Source of the DNA: Desulfoluna limicola
GTDB lineage: Bacteria > Desulfobacterota > Desulfobacteria > Desulfobacterales > Desulfolunaceae
DNA length: 64,000 nt
Direction of reading: 5' to 3'
Assembly (NCBI RefSeq): GCF_021654575.1
Contig: NZ_AP024488.1
Span: forward strand, 186,001-250,000
Shown here: in pieces, positions 52,323 through 60,427 of the stretch
Position numbering within the stretch: the first letter of the stretch is position 1
Layout of the letters: the number at the start of each line of letters is the position of its first letter
Notes under the pieces: model-generated
Database searches by the model: none
Seen by the model: the letters and a program-made list of their open reading frames with translations, nothing else
Told to the model about the DNA's origin: nothing
Translations under genes and position numbers: made by a program

Positions 52323-52425
52323 CACGGGCGAAGCCCGTCAGCAAATGTGAAGATCCTGAGGGACGAGGGATTAGAGCATTTGCGAACCTGGGGTCCAGGG
52401 GATTTATCCCCTGGCCGCCGGAGGC
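52323..52425 (+). repeat. Chromosomal hairpin repeat at the end of the minus-strand hydrolase gene
   Basis: CACGGGCGAAGCCCGTCAGC, GCAAATG/CATTTGC stem around CTGAGGGACGAGGG, hairpin CCAGGGGATTTATCCCCTGG, box GCCGCCGGAGGC. Seen from the hydrolase gene, the box comes first after its stop. Confidence 0.78.
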
Positions 52426-52435
52426 ATGTTGGCTT

Positions 52436-53233
52436 CTACGATGCTTTTTTCTCTTTTCGCTTCTGTCTGTAATACTTTTTAATCACCGGAGAGAACCCTT
52501 CCAATTTCCTGAACCGTTGCAATCCTGGCGGGTAGCCCTTGTCGATTTCTGTGAGCATGGCATCGATAATGGCCGGAAAATCAGTGATCTTCTCTGCACC
52601 GCCATGGGCCATGAGGAGGAGCTTTACGTCCAGGTTACGGAGTTTTCCGATGCTTTCCCGCATCTCTTTTTTCATGGAGACGGGGAAGGGCGGGCGGTAG
52701 CCGGTTCCGACCTTTAAGATAACGTCTGCGGCATAGAGGGTTTTGGTTTCGGCATGGTAGAGCACCACATCGTGGGAGGTGTGACCCGGTGTGGCTATCA
52801 CCTGCCAGTCTTCAAAGCCGGGGAGTCTGTCTCCATCATTAAGGGGGTGGTCATAGGCAAGGCGCTTGTTGTAGCAGATCATCTCGAATGGGTATTTGAG
52901 GGTCCAGGCAACAAAGTAGCCCAGCATGGTGTCGATTTTGTGTTGAAGCCCCCCTGTGAAACCGGCGTACCAGCGGTTGATGTCCTTGGGAGCGGCTACT
53001 GGGATGGCGTGGCGTTCGCGCAGGAGATGGGCGCCTCCGGCATGGTCCGGGTGGGTGTGGGATGCCACGGCCAGGGATATCTGGCTCATGGGGCGGTTCA
53101 GACGACGTTTCATGGCCTGCTCTATTCGAGGGACGTCGCTTCGGCAACCGGAGTCAATCAACAGCACCTTGTCATGATACACGGCAAGGTAGATGGTCTC
53201 AATGTAGCCGTCCACGGCATGGATCGTGAACAT
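52436..53233 (-). CDS. Metallo-beta-lactamase-fold hydrolase
   Basis: A 265-residue protein with the HxHxDH metal motif as ASHTHPDHAGGAHLL near residue 60, a second-site ATPGHTSHDVVLYH and DVILKVGTG. A thiolesterase, glyoxalase II-like or lactonase activity is possible; the substrate cannot be read. It is transcribed alone with its own promoter and AAGG before the ATG. Confidence 0.82.
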   Translation of the reverse strand: MFTIHAVDGYIETIYLAVYHDKVLLIDSGCRSDVPRIEQAMKRRLNRPMSQISLAVASHTHPDHAGGAHLLRERHAIPVAAPKDINRWYAGFTGGLQHKIDTMLGYFVAWTLKYPFEMICYNKRLAYDHPLNDGDRLPGFEDWQVIATPGHTSHDVVLYHAETKTLYAADVILKVGTGYRPPFPVSMKKEMRESIGKLRNLDVKLLLMAHGGAEKITDFPAIIDAMLTEIDKGYPPGLQRFRKLEGFSPVIKKYYRQKRKEKKAS

Positions 53234-53284
53234 GTGAAGCCTTCCTTGGTTGGGGTCGACTGTTTAACCTAACAGTTAAAGTTA

Positions 53285-53313
53285 AGTTTAGGTATGGGGT
53301 AGGGTTCTGTCAA
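53285..53313 (-). promoter_or_regulatory. Promoter of the metallo-beta-lactamase-fold gene
   Basis: Minus strand TTGACA (53313-53308), 17-bp spacer, TAAACT (53290-53285), about 50 bp before the start codon. Confidence 0.6.
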
Positions 53314-53355
53314 GACATGTTTATAGCAATACTGTGGCGCCGGTGGTTGTATGGG

Positions 53356-53568
53356 TCAAGCGATAATGCCTTTTTTAGGCGGGGTGTGCTTTTTAGGCTG
53401 CCTGGGTTGAAAATGGAGGCAAGGCTTCCCTGAACTTCTTAAGACGGTGACAGATGGAAGGGTTGGGCCTTTAAAGCCCATTTTCCGACACCCGTAAGGG
53501 TGTTGGTTGTCCCAGGTGATAAAGAAGTGTGTGCAGATTTTGCAGTTGACATGTTTTTGGGTCGTCAT
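53356..53568 (-). CDS. Small cysteine-rich conserved protein
   Basis: A 70-residue protein with CKICTHFFITWDNQHPYGC, then MGFKGPTLPSVTV and SGKPCLHF. This four-cysteine pattern matches a small conserved protein common in Geobacter- and Desulfo-type genomes that is often mislabelled as uracil-DNA glycosylase. It probably binds zinc. Function unknown. No strong ribosome site precedes the ATG at 53568; a TTG three codons upstream is an alternative. Confidence 0.65.
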   Translation of the reverse strand: MTTQKHVNCKICTHFFITWDNQHPYGCRKMGFKGPTLPSVTVLRSSGKPCLHFQPRQPKKHTPPKKGIIA

Positions 53569-53671
53569 GGCTATCAAACGTAAAACGGAGAGTCTGTGGC
53601 CCCGATTTTGTTATGGGTTTATGCAGGTCTTCTCTCGTGGTTTTTATCACAGGCAGGGAGGAGGGACAAAA

Positions 53672-53702
53672 CAAAAAAGCCGCTGGATATGAATCCAGCG
53701 GC
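53672..53702 (-). terminator. Terminator of tRNA-Leu copy 1
   Basis: GCCGCTGGAT and ATCCAGCGGC pair with a 4-nt loop; on the minus strand the stem is followed by TTTTTTG. Confidence 0.8.
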
Positions 53703-53715
53703 CCTTGCTTTTAAA

Positions 53716-53800
53716 TGGTGCCGAAGGGGAGACTTGAACTCCCACGGGTTGCCCCACACGGCCCTCAACCGTGCGCGTCTACCAATTCCACCACTTCGGC
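53716..53800 (-). tRNA. tRNA-Leu (GAG), copy 1
   Basis: 85 nt with a long variable arm, acceptor GCCGAAG/CTTCGGC, anticodon loop TTGAGGG giving GAG, encoded CCA. It differs from copies 2 and 3 by one base in the variable arm (GGTTGCCCC instead of GGTCGCCCC in plus-strand reading). Confidence 0.93.
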
Positions 53801-53813
53801 AAAATGTGTGAGC

Positions 53814-53842
53814 GTTATAGCATCGGTTACGGGGTTGATCAA
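53814..53842 (-). promoter_or_regulatory. Promoter of tRNA-Leu copy 1
   Basis: Minus strand TTGATC (53842-53837), 17-bp spacer, TATAAC (53819-53814). Confidence 0.65.
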
Positions 53843-53943
53843 GGGTTTTTGATGGGGGAGGGGGCAGCTTTTTTCTGAGGCTGCCCTTAAAGCCTGGAAT
53901 GACAGAAATGTTCTTTCGGATGTTACGGATTTGGCGAGGGGTT

Positions 53944-53954
53944 GCCTCCGGCGC
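53944..53954 (-). repeat. Isolated repeat box
   Basis: GCCTCCGGCGC, a remnant of the chromosomal repeat between tRNA copies 1 and 2. Confidence 0.35.
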
Positions 53955-54062
53955 ATGAGTGTCATGTTCAAATCAGGTTCACTTATTCCTGAACCTGTTT
54001 ACGGGCTGATTGCATTCGTTGGCGCTTCATGGTTGAGGGCTGTTGGCTGTGGTGGGGGGGGT

Positions 54063-54100
54063 AAAAAACAAAAACCCCCTTGCCGTTTCCAGCAAGGGGG
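54063..54100 (-). terminator. Terminator of tRNA-Leu copy 2
   Basis: CCCCCTTGC/GCAAGGGGG stem; on the minus strand TTTTTGTTTTTT follows. Nearly identical to the one after copy 3. Confidence 0.82.
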
Positions 54101-54111
54101 TTGTCATCAAA

Positions 54112-54196
54112 TGGTGCCGAAGGGGAGACTTGAACTCCCACGGGTCGCCCCACACGGCCCTCAACCGTGCGCGTCTACCAATTCCACCACTTCGGC
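54112..54196 (-). tRNA. tRNA-Leu (GAG), copy 2
   Basis: Identical to copy 3 and one base different from copy 1; same anticodon GAG and encoded CCA. Confidence 0.93.
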
Positions 54197-54209
54197 AAAA
54201 GATGAATGC

Positions 54210-54238
54210 TTTATAGCGCCGGATTGTGGGTTGATCAA
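54210..54238 (-). promoter_or_regulatory. Promoter of tRNA-Leu copy 2
   Basis: Minus strand TTGATC (54238-54233), 17-bp spacer, TATAAA (54215-54210). Confidence 0.65.
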
Positions 54239-54546
54239 GCTTTTTCTTACGCTATTCACCGTTTTTTTCAGTGGGCTGAGGTAAGGGTCTAAAATGATGG
54301 ATGCATTGGGCTTGAAGGCTGTGTGCCGGCCCTTTGGGACTTGTGCCAAAAGCATGACCGGTGTTGGCGGGTGGTAATCTACGGCCAGTGCAAACCGAAT
54401 GGAAGACAACGCGTACATCCGGTTTTATTGGAGGGGGCATGGGGGGATATTTCGACCATCCGGAAATCTGATGACAGAAAGCTGTGGGCGGCAAGTGGTC
54501 GGTAAGGGAAACGTTTTTGAGGGGCATTTGTAACCATTCAGCTTGT

Positions 54547-54597
54547 GCCTCCGGCGGCCCTGCCGGGGGCAAGCTTATGAACATTTGATAAACAGGT
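54547..54597 (-). repeat. Chromosomal hairpin repeat, inverted partial copy
   Basis: GCCTCCGGCGGCCCTGCCGG, AAGCTT hairpin remnants and TTGATAAACAGG, which also follows the copy at 17208. Confidence 0.55.
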
Positions 54598-54632
54598 TTT
54601 CTCAACTTGAGCCGGGGGCCTCCCGGATCTAA

Positions 54633-54716
54633 GGTGGATGTGATTTGCCCCGAGGAACGAGAGGCAAAACGCGTTCGCTACCTGTTTTCAAGGTGGCACA
54701 CCTTGCCGCCGGAGGC
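54633..54716 (+). repeat. Chromosomal hairpin repeat, direct copy
   Basis: GTGGATGTGATTTG, CCCGAGGAACGAGAGGC core, CGCGTTCGC, hairpin CAAGGTGGCACACCTTG, box CCGCCGGAGGC. Confidence 0.72.
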
Positions 54717-54796
54717 AGTGTTTCGTGTGCTGAATAATTACGAGCTTTTTACGAAAAGCGGTCGTTCGGGGGCTCGGCTGGATGGTTGCTTTTTAC

Positions 54797-54833
54797 CAAA
54801 ACAAAAACCCCCTTGCCGTTTCCAGCAAGGGGG
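54797..54833 (-). terminator. Terminator of tRNA-Leu copy 3
   Basis: CCCCCTTGC (54808-54816) pairs with GCAAGGGGG (54825-54833); TTTTTGTTTT follows on the minus strand. Confidence 0.82.
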
Positions 54834-54844
54834 TTGTCGTCAAA

Positions 54845-54929
54845 TGGTGCCGAAGGGGAGACTTGAACTCCCACGGGTCGCCCCACACGGCCCTCAACCG
54901 TGCGCGTCTACCAATTCCACCACTTCGGC
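54845..54929 (-). tRNA. tRNA-Leu (GAG), copy 3
   Basis: Same sequence as copy 2. The shared block with copy 2 covers the terminator and tRNA, about 135 bp, and points to a duplication. Confidence 0.93.
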
Positions 54930-54942
54930 AAAAGATGTGTGG

Positions 54943-54971
54943 GTTATAGCACTGGCATTTGGGTTGATCAA
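54943..54971 (-). promoter_or_regulatory. Promoter of tRNA-Leu copy 3
   Basis: Minus strand TTGATC (54971-54966), 17-bp spacer, TATAAC (54948-54943). Confidence 0.65.
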
Positions 54972-55597
54972 GCCTTTTTCCTGGCATTTTGGCGCTTTTT
55001 TAAAGGGGTTGAGGTAACGATCTTAAATGATGGGTGGATTGGGGGTGGCGATGGGGTCAGGGATCTGGCGTTCAGGTGTAAAGCTACGCGTGGGACGGCT
55101 GATGGTTATCTCCTGTCTGTCTGCGGCACTGTGGGAAGCCATCGTTTGTTTGGTGTCAACTTCGGGCTATAAAGGGGGGGGGGAGCGTAGCCGTTACCAA
55201 GGGCAAGTGGAGCCGGGGTGTGGTGAGTCTCTGTTTTACGTCTGTGGATTATTTTCAGGAGAGGGGTTGGTTGGATTGTATAAAGAAGCAAATAAAATGA
55301 ATGCATTTGAAATAAGGCCGGGATTAGCCGGGAAAAAACGGGAATTCATGGGACTGGCTGGGTTTAGGTAAGGCGAGAGGGCTGAAAAAGGGACGATTCT
55401 TATTCTGAACACAATTGGGAAAATCAAGAGGAAATAGGAGGGGTTTTTGCAAATAGAATAACCCCAATCTTATAGTGTGTCCAAGAGTGATCACTGGGAT
55501 ACTATTTTGTCAGCGATGGCTTTCTATAGGGTTGGGGTTGCGGTGTGAAGCAAAAGGGTCGAGTGCGAATGGTGGACTGTTCTTCAAAAGCGATTTG
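54972..55597. other. Intergenic region that should contain the left end of the Mu-like prophage
   Basis: No gene is supported. CCCCAATCTTATAG near 55463 and CTATAGGGTTGGGG near 55525 form an imperfect inverted repeat. Composition becomes AT-richer after about 55270. The exact prophage terminus (expected 5'-TG) cannot be fixed by eye. Confidence 0.4.
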
Positions 55598-56188
55598 TTA
55601 GGTTGAAGATAATGAGTCGGAAAACGCATGCTCAGGTAATCCTCCAAATGCGGTTTGTCCGTTTAACGGACGATTTGCATTGGGTTTGCATGCAGCGTGA
55701 ATGATATTGCAAAACGATTCTACGTCTTCGATAACTTTGGCTACTATGCCTTCTGGTAAAATTTCATTGTACAGCTTTGAGTGAAACATATTTGGGGGTT
55801 CTGATTCATCATGCTCAATATTGATTTCATATTTATCAATTTTTGCATGGGCCAAGAAATTGCGAATTTTAGTTAACTGAACTATCGTTTGATAGGGCCT
55901 TTCCCGTTTATTTAAGGATATTTTAGATTTTTGAATTATTTTTTGGATTTTCTTGTGAATGCTAAGAAATGGTGGTTTATCCTCTTGTTCCCATATTTCA
56001 GGGAGAATGATTTCACCAACAAAGTTGATATAGGCTTCTAAGGCACAATGGGCCAATATGCATGTAGATATTTCGTAAAAGATAGTACCTTTGTCGGTTT
56101 CCGTTAAATGCTGGTATTGAATAGTACACGCTTCCCACAAATATATATGGGTGTAAAGTACGCCATTTATCGTTGTTCGAATTGGCAT
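55598..56188 (-). CDS. HEPN-motif protein (prophage cargo)
   Basis: A 196-residue AT-rich gene. The protein is largely helical (CILAHCALEAYINFVGEIIL in the first half) and carries KIRNFLAHAKID near residue 112, an R-x4-H motif as in HEPN ribonucleases. It lies between the prophage end and the repressor, the place where Mu-like phages carry accessory genes. HEPN proteins often act in toxin-antitoxin or anti-phage systems by cutting RNA. No antitoxin-like partner (such as a nucleotidyltransferase) is adjacent, so activity is inference. Confidence 0.55.
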   Translation of the reverse strand: MPIRTTINGVLYTHIYLWEACTIQYQHLTETDKGTIFYEISTCILAHCALEAYINFVGEIILPEIWEQEDKPPFLSIHKKIQKIIQKSKISLNKRERPYQTIVQLTKIRNFLAHAKIDKYEINIEHDESEPPNMFHSKLYNEILPEGIVAKVIEDVESFCNIIHAACKPNANRPLNGQTAFGGLPEHAFSDSLSST

Positions 56189-56222
56189 GATAACTTACCT
56201 ATCAAGAATTGACGGGTCATAT

Positions 56223-56960
56223 TTATATAGGATAGAGCCTATCCCCCCAGATCACCTGGCCGATAATTCGGAGTGACGTGGCATCGGCTTCATAGGCGGG
56301 GTATTGATCGTGGTTCTTGGAGATGATGCGGACGCGTCCCCCAGGGAGGCGCTCCAGCTCCTTTATTATAATGGTGTCTTCAAGGCCGAGGGCAAAGATG
56401 CAGTTGTTCTTGATGCGTTTGCGGCCCAGATCGATCATGACCGTGGCCCCGTTTCTAATTTCGGGGTCCATGGAATCCCCTGATACCCGCATGAGAACCA
56501 GATTTTTTGGGGCTGTGGCAATGTTTGAAATGAAGGGTTTTCTGAATGCGTAGTAATCCTTGATTCTTTCGCTCGCCACAAGGGAACCTCCCCCTGCCGA
56601 AAGTTCAGCCTCCACCATGGGGACCCAGTTGTAGTTGTCCGGCTCTGGGTCTTCCAGTACGGGTACCTTCAGCTCACCATTCTCATCTTCTTCTATTCTG
56701 CCTGGCAGGCAGGCGCACTCCCCCGAGGCATCTTTGCCTGAGCGTAAACCGCCCCCATGCATCCCGCCTGTGCCAAAAAGAAACCACTCTGTAGAGATGT
56801 TGAACTCTTTGCAAATCAACGCAGCCAACCTTGAGTCAGGAACACTGTCTCCTCGCTCATAGCGAAGCAGGGTGTTTCTGCTCACCTCCAGGATTTCTGC
56901 AAACTCAGTCTGGTTCTTTTTGCCACGGATAAGTTTTAGTCTGTCGCCTATGCTTTTCAT
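56223..56960 (-). CDS. Mu-like phage repressor with S24 peptidase domain
   Basis: A 245-residue CI-type repressor. Helix-turn-helix: NQTEFAEILEVSRNTLLRYERG near residue 16. The C-terminal LexA/CI-like domain has the catalytic Ser in MRVSGDSMDPEI and Lys in TIIIKELERLPG, so RecA-stimulated self-cleavage is expected. I chose the ATG at 56960 with AAGGAC upstream; a longer frame adds nine residues. It is divergent from the early lytic genes across a palindrome-rich region. Confidence 0.85.
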   Translation of the reverse strand: MKSIGDRLKLIRGKKNQTEFAEILEVSRNTLLRYERGDSVPDSRLAALICKEFNISTEWFLFGTGGMHGGGLRSGKDASGECACLPGRIEEDENGELKVPVLEDPEPDNYNWVPMVEAELSAGGGSLVASERIKDYYAFRKPFISNIATAPKNLVLMRVSGDSMDPEIRNGATVMIDLGRKRIKNNCIFALGLEDTIIIKELERLPGGRVRIISKNHDQYPAYEADATSLRIIGQVIWGDRLYPI

Positions 56961-56967
56961 AGTGTCC

Positions 56968-56997
56968 TTGCACCACTTCTGTTGCAAAAGTGGTGCA
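56968..56997. promoter_or_regulatory. Operator-like palindrome next to the repressor start
   Basis: TGCACCACTT and AAGTGGTGCA are perfect 10-bp arms separated by 9 bp (56969-56978, 56988-56997); AAGTGGTGCGC follows at 57000 as an extra half-site. Likely repressor binding sites. Confidence 0.5.
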
Positions 56998-57072
56998 CCA
57001 AGTGGTGCGCAATGTTTGAAGAGAAGAGGATTTAAGATCCCATTGTAGATACAGTTGTTTACATCGCTGCAT

Positions 57073-57112
57073 CAAAAATGGCGCAGAAATTTTAAGTGAT
57101 GCGCCATTTTTG
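57073..57112. promoter_or_regulatory. Long operator-like palindrome in the early control region
   Basis: CAAAAATGGCGCA (57073-57085) and TGCGCCATTTTTG (57100-57112) are perfect 13-bp inverted arms with a 14-bp centre, ending 2 bp before the early promoter -35 box. Confidence 0.55.
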
Positions 57113-57114
57113 AG

Positions 57115-57142
57115 TTGACGATTGCACCAAAATCGTTACAAT
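57115..57142 (+). promoter_or_regulatory. Early promoter of the Mu-like prophage
   Basis: TTGACG (57115-57120), 16-bp spacer, TACAAT (57137-57142), pointing at the transposition genes. A second palindrome, AGCACAAT-TCG-ATTGTGCT, lies downstream at 57180-57198. Confidence 0.55.
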
Positions 57143-57251
57143 AGATCAAAAATTTGATTAAACGTGATGCACAACATTTAGCACAATTCGATTGTGCTTA
57201 ACAACGACCAAACTGGTCGGGGGCTCTATTCGACAACCATGGAATGAAACG

Positions 57252-57392
57252 ATGCCCACCATTTTAAACAAGTGTCCTGTGTGCGGGCAATCGGAACAGC
57301 TTGAGATTGAAGACGTATGGAGTCTCTTTGCATGGATTGTATTTCATGCCTCCTCGATGAAGAGGAGTTCCCACGTTTCAATAGAAGATTAG
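57252..57392 (+). CDS. Possible small zinc-knuckle protein at the ner position
   Basis: From the ATG at 57252 a 46-residue frame begins MPTILNKCPVCGQSEQLEIE. One CxxC pair is present. It lies where Mu carries ner, but it has no helix-turn-helix and no strong ribosome site, so it may not be expressed. Confidence 0.3.
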   Translation: MPTILNKCPVCGQSEQLEIEDVWSLFAWIVFHASSMKRSSHVSIED

Positions 57393-57413
57393 CAGGAGTA
57401 GGAAGGAGGAACA

Positions 57414-57950
57414 ATGGCAAGACGACGTGAAAAATTGGACCCGAGTCAGCGGATTATCGACTTCACCTGGGGTCAACAAGTTGACCGCTATGTGGAGGAA
57501 CGTCAGGATATCCAGGCGGCCATCGAGCAACCCAGAACCCCTTCGGATTATGAAAACGAGTTTGAGTATGGCTTTGAACTGGCCACAGCGATCAAGAAGG
57601 CAATTCGCCAGAGCGGTCTTTCACGTGAGCAGGTGGTGGATGAGATCAACGCCTTCTTTGACCGCAGCCATGAAGGGGCCAAGACCGATCCTCCTTCCTG
57701 CCGCAATCCGCTGACCATCAACATGCTGAATAAGTACATCTGCAAGCCGGATGAGGCTCCGATTCCCGCCTACTATTTGGTGGCGCTGATGTTCGTCACA
57801 GGCTCCCTTGAGCCTGCCCGAGCTTTGGTGGAGCCCATGGGGGCACAGGTGGTGGATGAAGAGGACGTGAAACAACTGACACTTGGCAAGATCGATCAAA
57901 ATATTTCCGAGTTACAGCGGCTCAAGAAAGAGTTGAGGGGTGTCCGATGA
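57414..57950 (+). CDS. Conserved regulatory-type protein of Mu-like phages
   Basis: A 178-residue protein with AIRQSGLSREQVVDEINAFF near residue 66, which resembles a helix-turn-helix, and a C-terminal helix LGKIDQNISELQRLKKELRG. GGAGGA precedes the ATG. It overlaps the next gene by 4 nt and starts the early operon. Genes like this occur before transposase A in BcepMu-type phages; its role is unknown. Confidence 0.6.
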   Translation: MARRREKLDPSQRIIDFTWGQQVDRYVEERQDIQAAIEQPRTPSDYENEFEYGFELATAIKKAIRQSGLSREQVVDEINAFFDRSHEGAKTDPPSCRNPLTINMLNKYICKPDEAPIPAYYLVALMFVTGSLEPARALVEPMGAQVVDEEDVKQLTLGKIDQNISELQRLKKELRGVR

Positions 57951-58168
57951 CCAGAGATTTTCAAAATGGCGTTGAGCTTAAGGTGTGGATGCTGCGAGAA
58001 GGCGTCAAGCCCGGTGAAATCAAGGAAGCCCTTGGGCTTGCACACACGTCTGCGGTGACTCATTTCATTAATGGAGATATGGCGAGTCGCCCCATTGCCG
58101 CCTATCTGGTGGGTCGGGGGTGCCCCCGAGGGTTGGTTGATGTGAAAACCGGACGGGTAGCGGCTTAA
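57947..58168 (+). CDS. Small DNA-binding protein before transposase A
   Basis: A 73-residue protein with a helix-turn-helix-like KPGEIKEALGLAHTSAVTHFIN. It probably acts as an early regulator (Ner-like role). It overlaps the preceding stop by 4 nt. Confidence 0.55.
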   Translation: MTRDFQNGVELKVWMLREGVKPGEIKEALGLAHTSAVTHFINGDMASRPIAAYLVGRGCPRGLVDVKTGRVAA

Positions 58169-58184
58169 CTATCGAGAGCATCGG

Positions 58185-60401
58185 GTGATCCATATGACAC
58201 ACATGTCAATTCAAAAAACTACCGCTCCGGAAATAGCCGAAATTATGGGTGTGGCCCGTACGACCATAAGTCGACGGGCTGAATCAGAAGGTTGGACGTA
58301 TGATGAGCGTACCGTTCGAGGTGGTGTTCAAAGGCAATACCACATTGCCGCTCTTCCCACCTCCATCCGCATGGCCATCCAAACCTACCGGTTCAAGAAC
58401 CACCTTCCCGAGGTGGCAACGCCGAATCTTCCCGTGCATGAGATGGACAAGGCCTGCGTGAGGTTGGCCCCGGCCCAGGAGGCCAAGGCGTTGGCGAAGG
58501 CAGACCTGGTGCGCCTTTATAAAGGTGCAGGTGAGGCTGCGGCCTGGGGGAGGAAGAAGGAAGCGCGGGCCATTTTCCTGGAGAGTTACAATACCGGGAT
58601 CTCTCACCCGGAGCTGTTCAAGCACCTGGGGGCTGTCTCGGAGCCGAGCCTCAAGCGGTGGGAGCGTAACGCCAGGAACAACGGGCTCTCCTCCCTTGCT
58701 GACAATCGAGGCTACTGGAAGCGAGGTCAACGGGCGGTAACAGACGAGGAGGGCATGGCCCTGCTTCGCCTTGCGCTGAATCCCAACAGGCCGCGTTTGT
58801 CGGAAGTTATCCGCCTCTGCCGCAACGTGATGAACGAGATGGGCATGCCCATGACCCGCTCGGAAGACACCTACCGGCGCTGGATCAACACCTGGAAATC
58901 CACCAACTACGATACCTGGGTGTTTTACCGGGAGGGATACACGGCCTGGAACGACAAGGTGGCTCACTATATCGAGCGAAACTATGACCTCCTTGAGGTT
59001 GGGGATGTCCTGGTAGCCGACGGTCACACCCTGAACTTTGAAACCATCAACCCCTTCACGGGAAAGCCGTGCCGGATGACCATGATCCTCTGGTACGACA
59101 TGAAGTCCAACTTTCCCCTGGGTTGGGAGCTGATGCCCACGGAGAACACCAAGGCCATTGCAGCGGCATTTCGTCGGGCGGTGCTTCGTTTGGGGAAGTT
59201 GCCCAAGGTGGTCTATCTGGACAACGGCAGGGCGTTTCGATCCCGCTTCTTTAAAGGGGCTCCAAACTTTGATGAGGCAGGTTTCACGGGTATCTACAGC
59301 CATATGAACATAGCTGTCTGTCATGCATGGCCCTATCACGGACAGAGTAAAACCGTTGAACGTTTCTTCGGAACCTTTGCCGAGATGGAACGCCGCATGA
59401 TCACCTATGTGGGCACCTCCATTGTCAGCAAGCCACCCCGAATGCACCGGGGGGAAAAGCTCCACAGGCGCGTTCACGAGAAGATGACCGGCGGCATGTG
59501 CCTGAGCCTTGCAGACACGCACCGCGCCATCGCCACCTGGTTTGATGAATACGCAAATCGCCCCCAGGGAAGCGAGAGCCGTATTGCAGGGCAGCGACCT
59601 GCCGAGTTGTTTGAGGCTGGGCGCGGCCCTGGCGTAAACCCCGAGCTGCTGCGTCACATGATGATGGCCGAAAAGATCACCGCCATCACTCGCCACGGGA
59701 TCCGCTTCTTAAACCGCAAGTATTATCACCCCGAGCTGTATGGGCGAACCCATAGCGCCATCATCCGCTACGACCTTCAGAACCCCGAGCTTATCTATGT
59801 GTATGACGCTGACGGGCAATTCTTATGTGAAGCTTCGGAGAAGGTGAAGGTTCACCCCATGGCCACGTACCTGGGCACAGAAGAGGATCGCAAGGAGGTT
59901 GCCGGGCAGATCGAGCTGAAGCAGTCCCTTGCCAAGCAGACCACCTCATCGGCCCGTCAATTCCTTGAAAGTGAAGTGATGCCTGAAACCCGAAGGCAGC
60001 TTGAACGCCAGGGCATCCATCTGACCAACCTGCCGGAAGAGCGCAAAAAACTGGCGGCTCCGGCCCCTATGACGGATGAAGAGCGGGATCAGATCTTAAA
60101 GGATGTAGAGGACCTTGAGGCTCTGAATGCCGAGCCGGAACCCACCGTAGAAGAGGAGGTGTACGTTCCTGAGGTTGAGGACGAAAGCGCCCGTGAATGG
60201 ATGCTTATCGAGAAGATGAGCGACATGGATCGCATGTACAAACTCTTAGAATTTGAAGTGAAAGGCGTGATGATGCCCGCCAAGTGGCAGGCCTGGATGA
60301 AGTACTACGAAGAGACCGTAGAGTTTAAAACGTACAAAGGCCACTTCACGGATCATCGCAACCAGATGGCCCTGGTGTACGGACATGAAGCAGCCCTATA
60401 G
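58185..60401 (+). CDS. Mu-type transposase A
   Basis: A 738-residue DDE transposase. N-terminal Mu-type helix-turn-helix (EIAEIMGVARTTISRRAESEG). The catalytic core has the first Asp in VLVADGHTLNF near residue 278, the second Asp in VVYLDNGRAFRS near residue 346, and Glu in SKTVERFFGTF near residue 391. A Mu-type C-terminal domain and an acidic tail for contact with B follow. It cuts prophage ends and joins them to target DNA. The GTG at 58185 has GAGAGC at proper spacing; ATGs at 58194 and 58203 are alternatives. Confidence 0.9.
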   Translation: MIHMTHMSIQKTTAPEIAEIMGVARTTISRRAESEGWTYDERTVRGGVQRQYHIAALPTSIRMAIQTYRFKNHLPEVATPNLPVHEMDKACVRLAPAQEAKALAKADLVRLYKGAGEAAAWGRKKEARAIFLESYNTGISHPELFKHLGAVSEPSLKRWERNARNNGLSSLADNRGYWKRGQRAVTDEEGMALLRLALNPNRPRLSEVIRLCRNVMNEMGMPMTRSEDTYRRWINTWKSTNYDTWVFYREGYTAWNDKVAHYIERNYDLLEVGDVLVADGHTLNFETINPFTGKPCRMTMILWYDMKSNFPLGWELMPTENTKAIAAAFRRAVLRLGKLPKVVYLDNGRAFRSRFFKGAPNFDEAGFTGIYSHMNIAVCHAWPYHGQSKTVERFFGTFAEMERRMITYVGTSIVSKPPRMHRGEKLHRRVHEKMTGGMCLSLADTHRAIATWFDEYANRPQGSESRIAGQRPAELFEAGRGPGVNPELLRHMMMAEKITAITRHGIRFLNRKYYHPELYGRTHSAIIRYDLQNPELIYVYDADGQFLCEASEKVKVHPMATYLGTEEDRKEVAGQIELKQSLAKQTTSSARQFLESEVMPETRRQLERQGIHLTNLPEERKKLAAPAPMTDEERDQILKDVEDLEALNAEPEPTVEEEVYVPEVEDESAREWMLIEKMSDMDRMYKLLEFEVKGVMMPAKWQAWMKYYEETVEFKTYKGHFTDHRNQMALVYGHEAAL

Positions 60402-60427
60402 CACTGTTGAACTGAGGAGAAATTACC

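Noticed and set aside
55597..56188. HEPN-motif gene as a further integron cassette
   Set aside because: Its stop codon lies in ACCTAAC, a perfect R''-type box, but no pairing arms or GTTRRRY partner could be found on the expected side.
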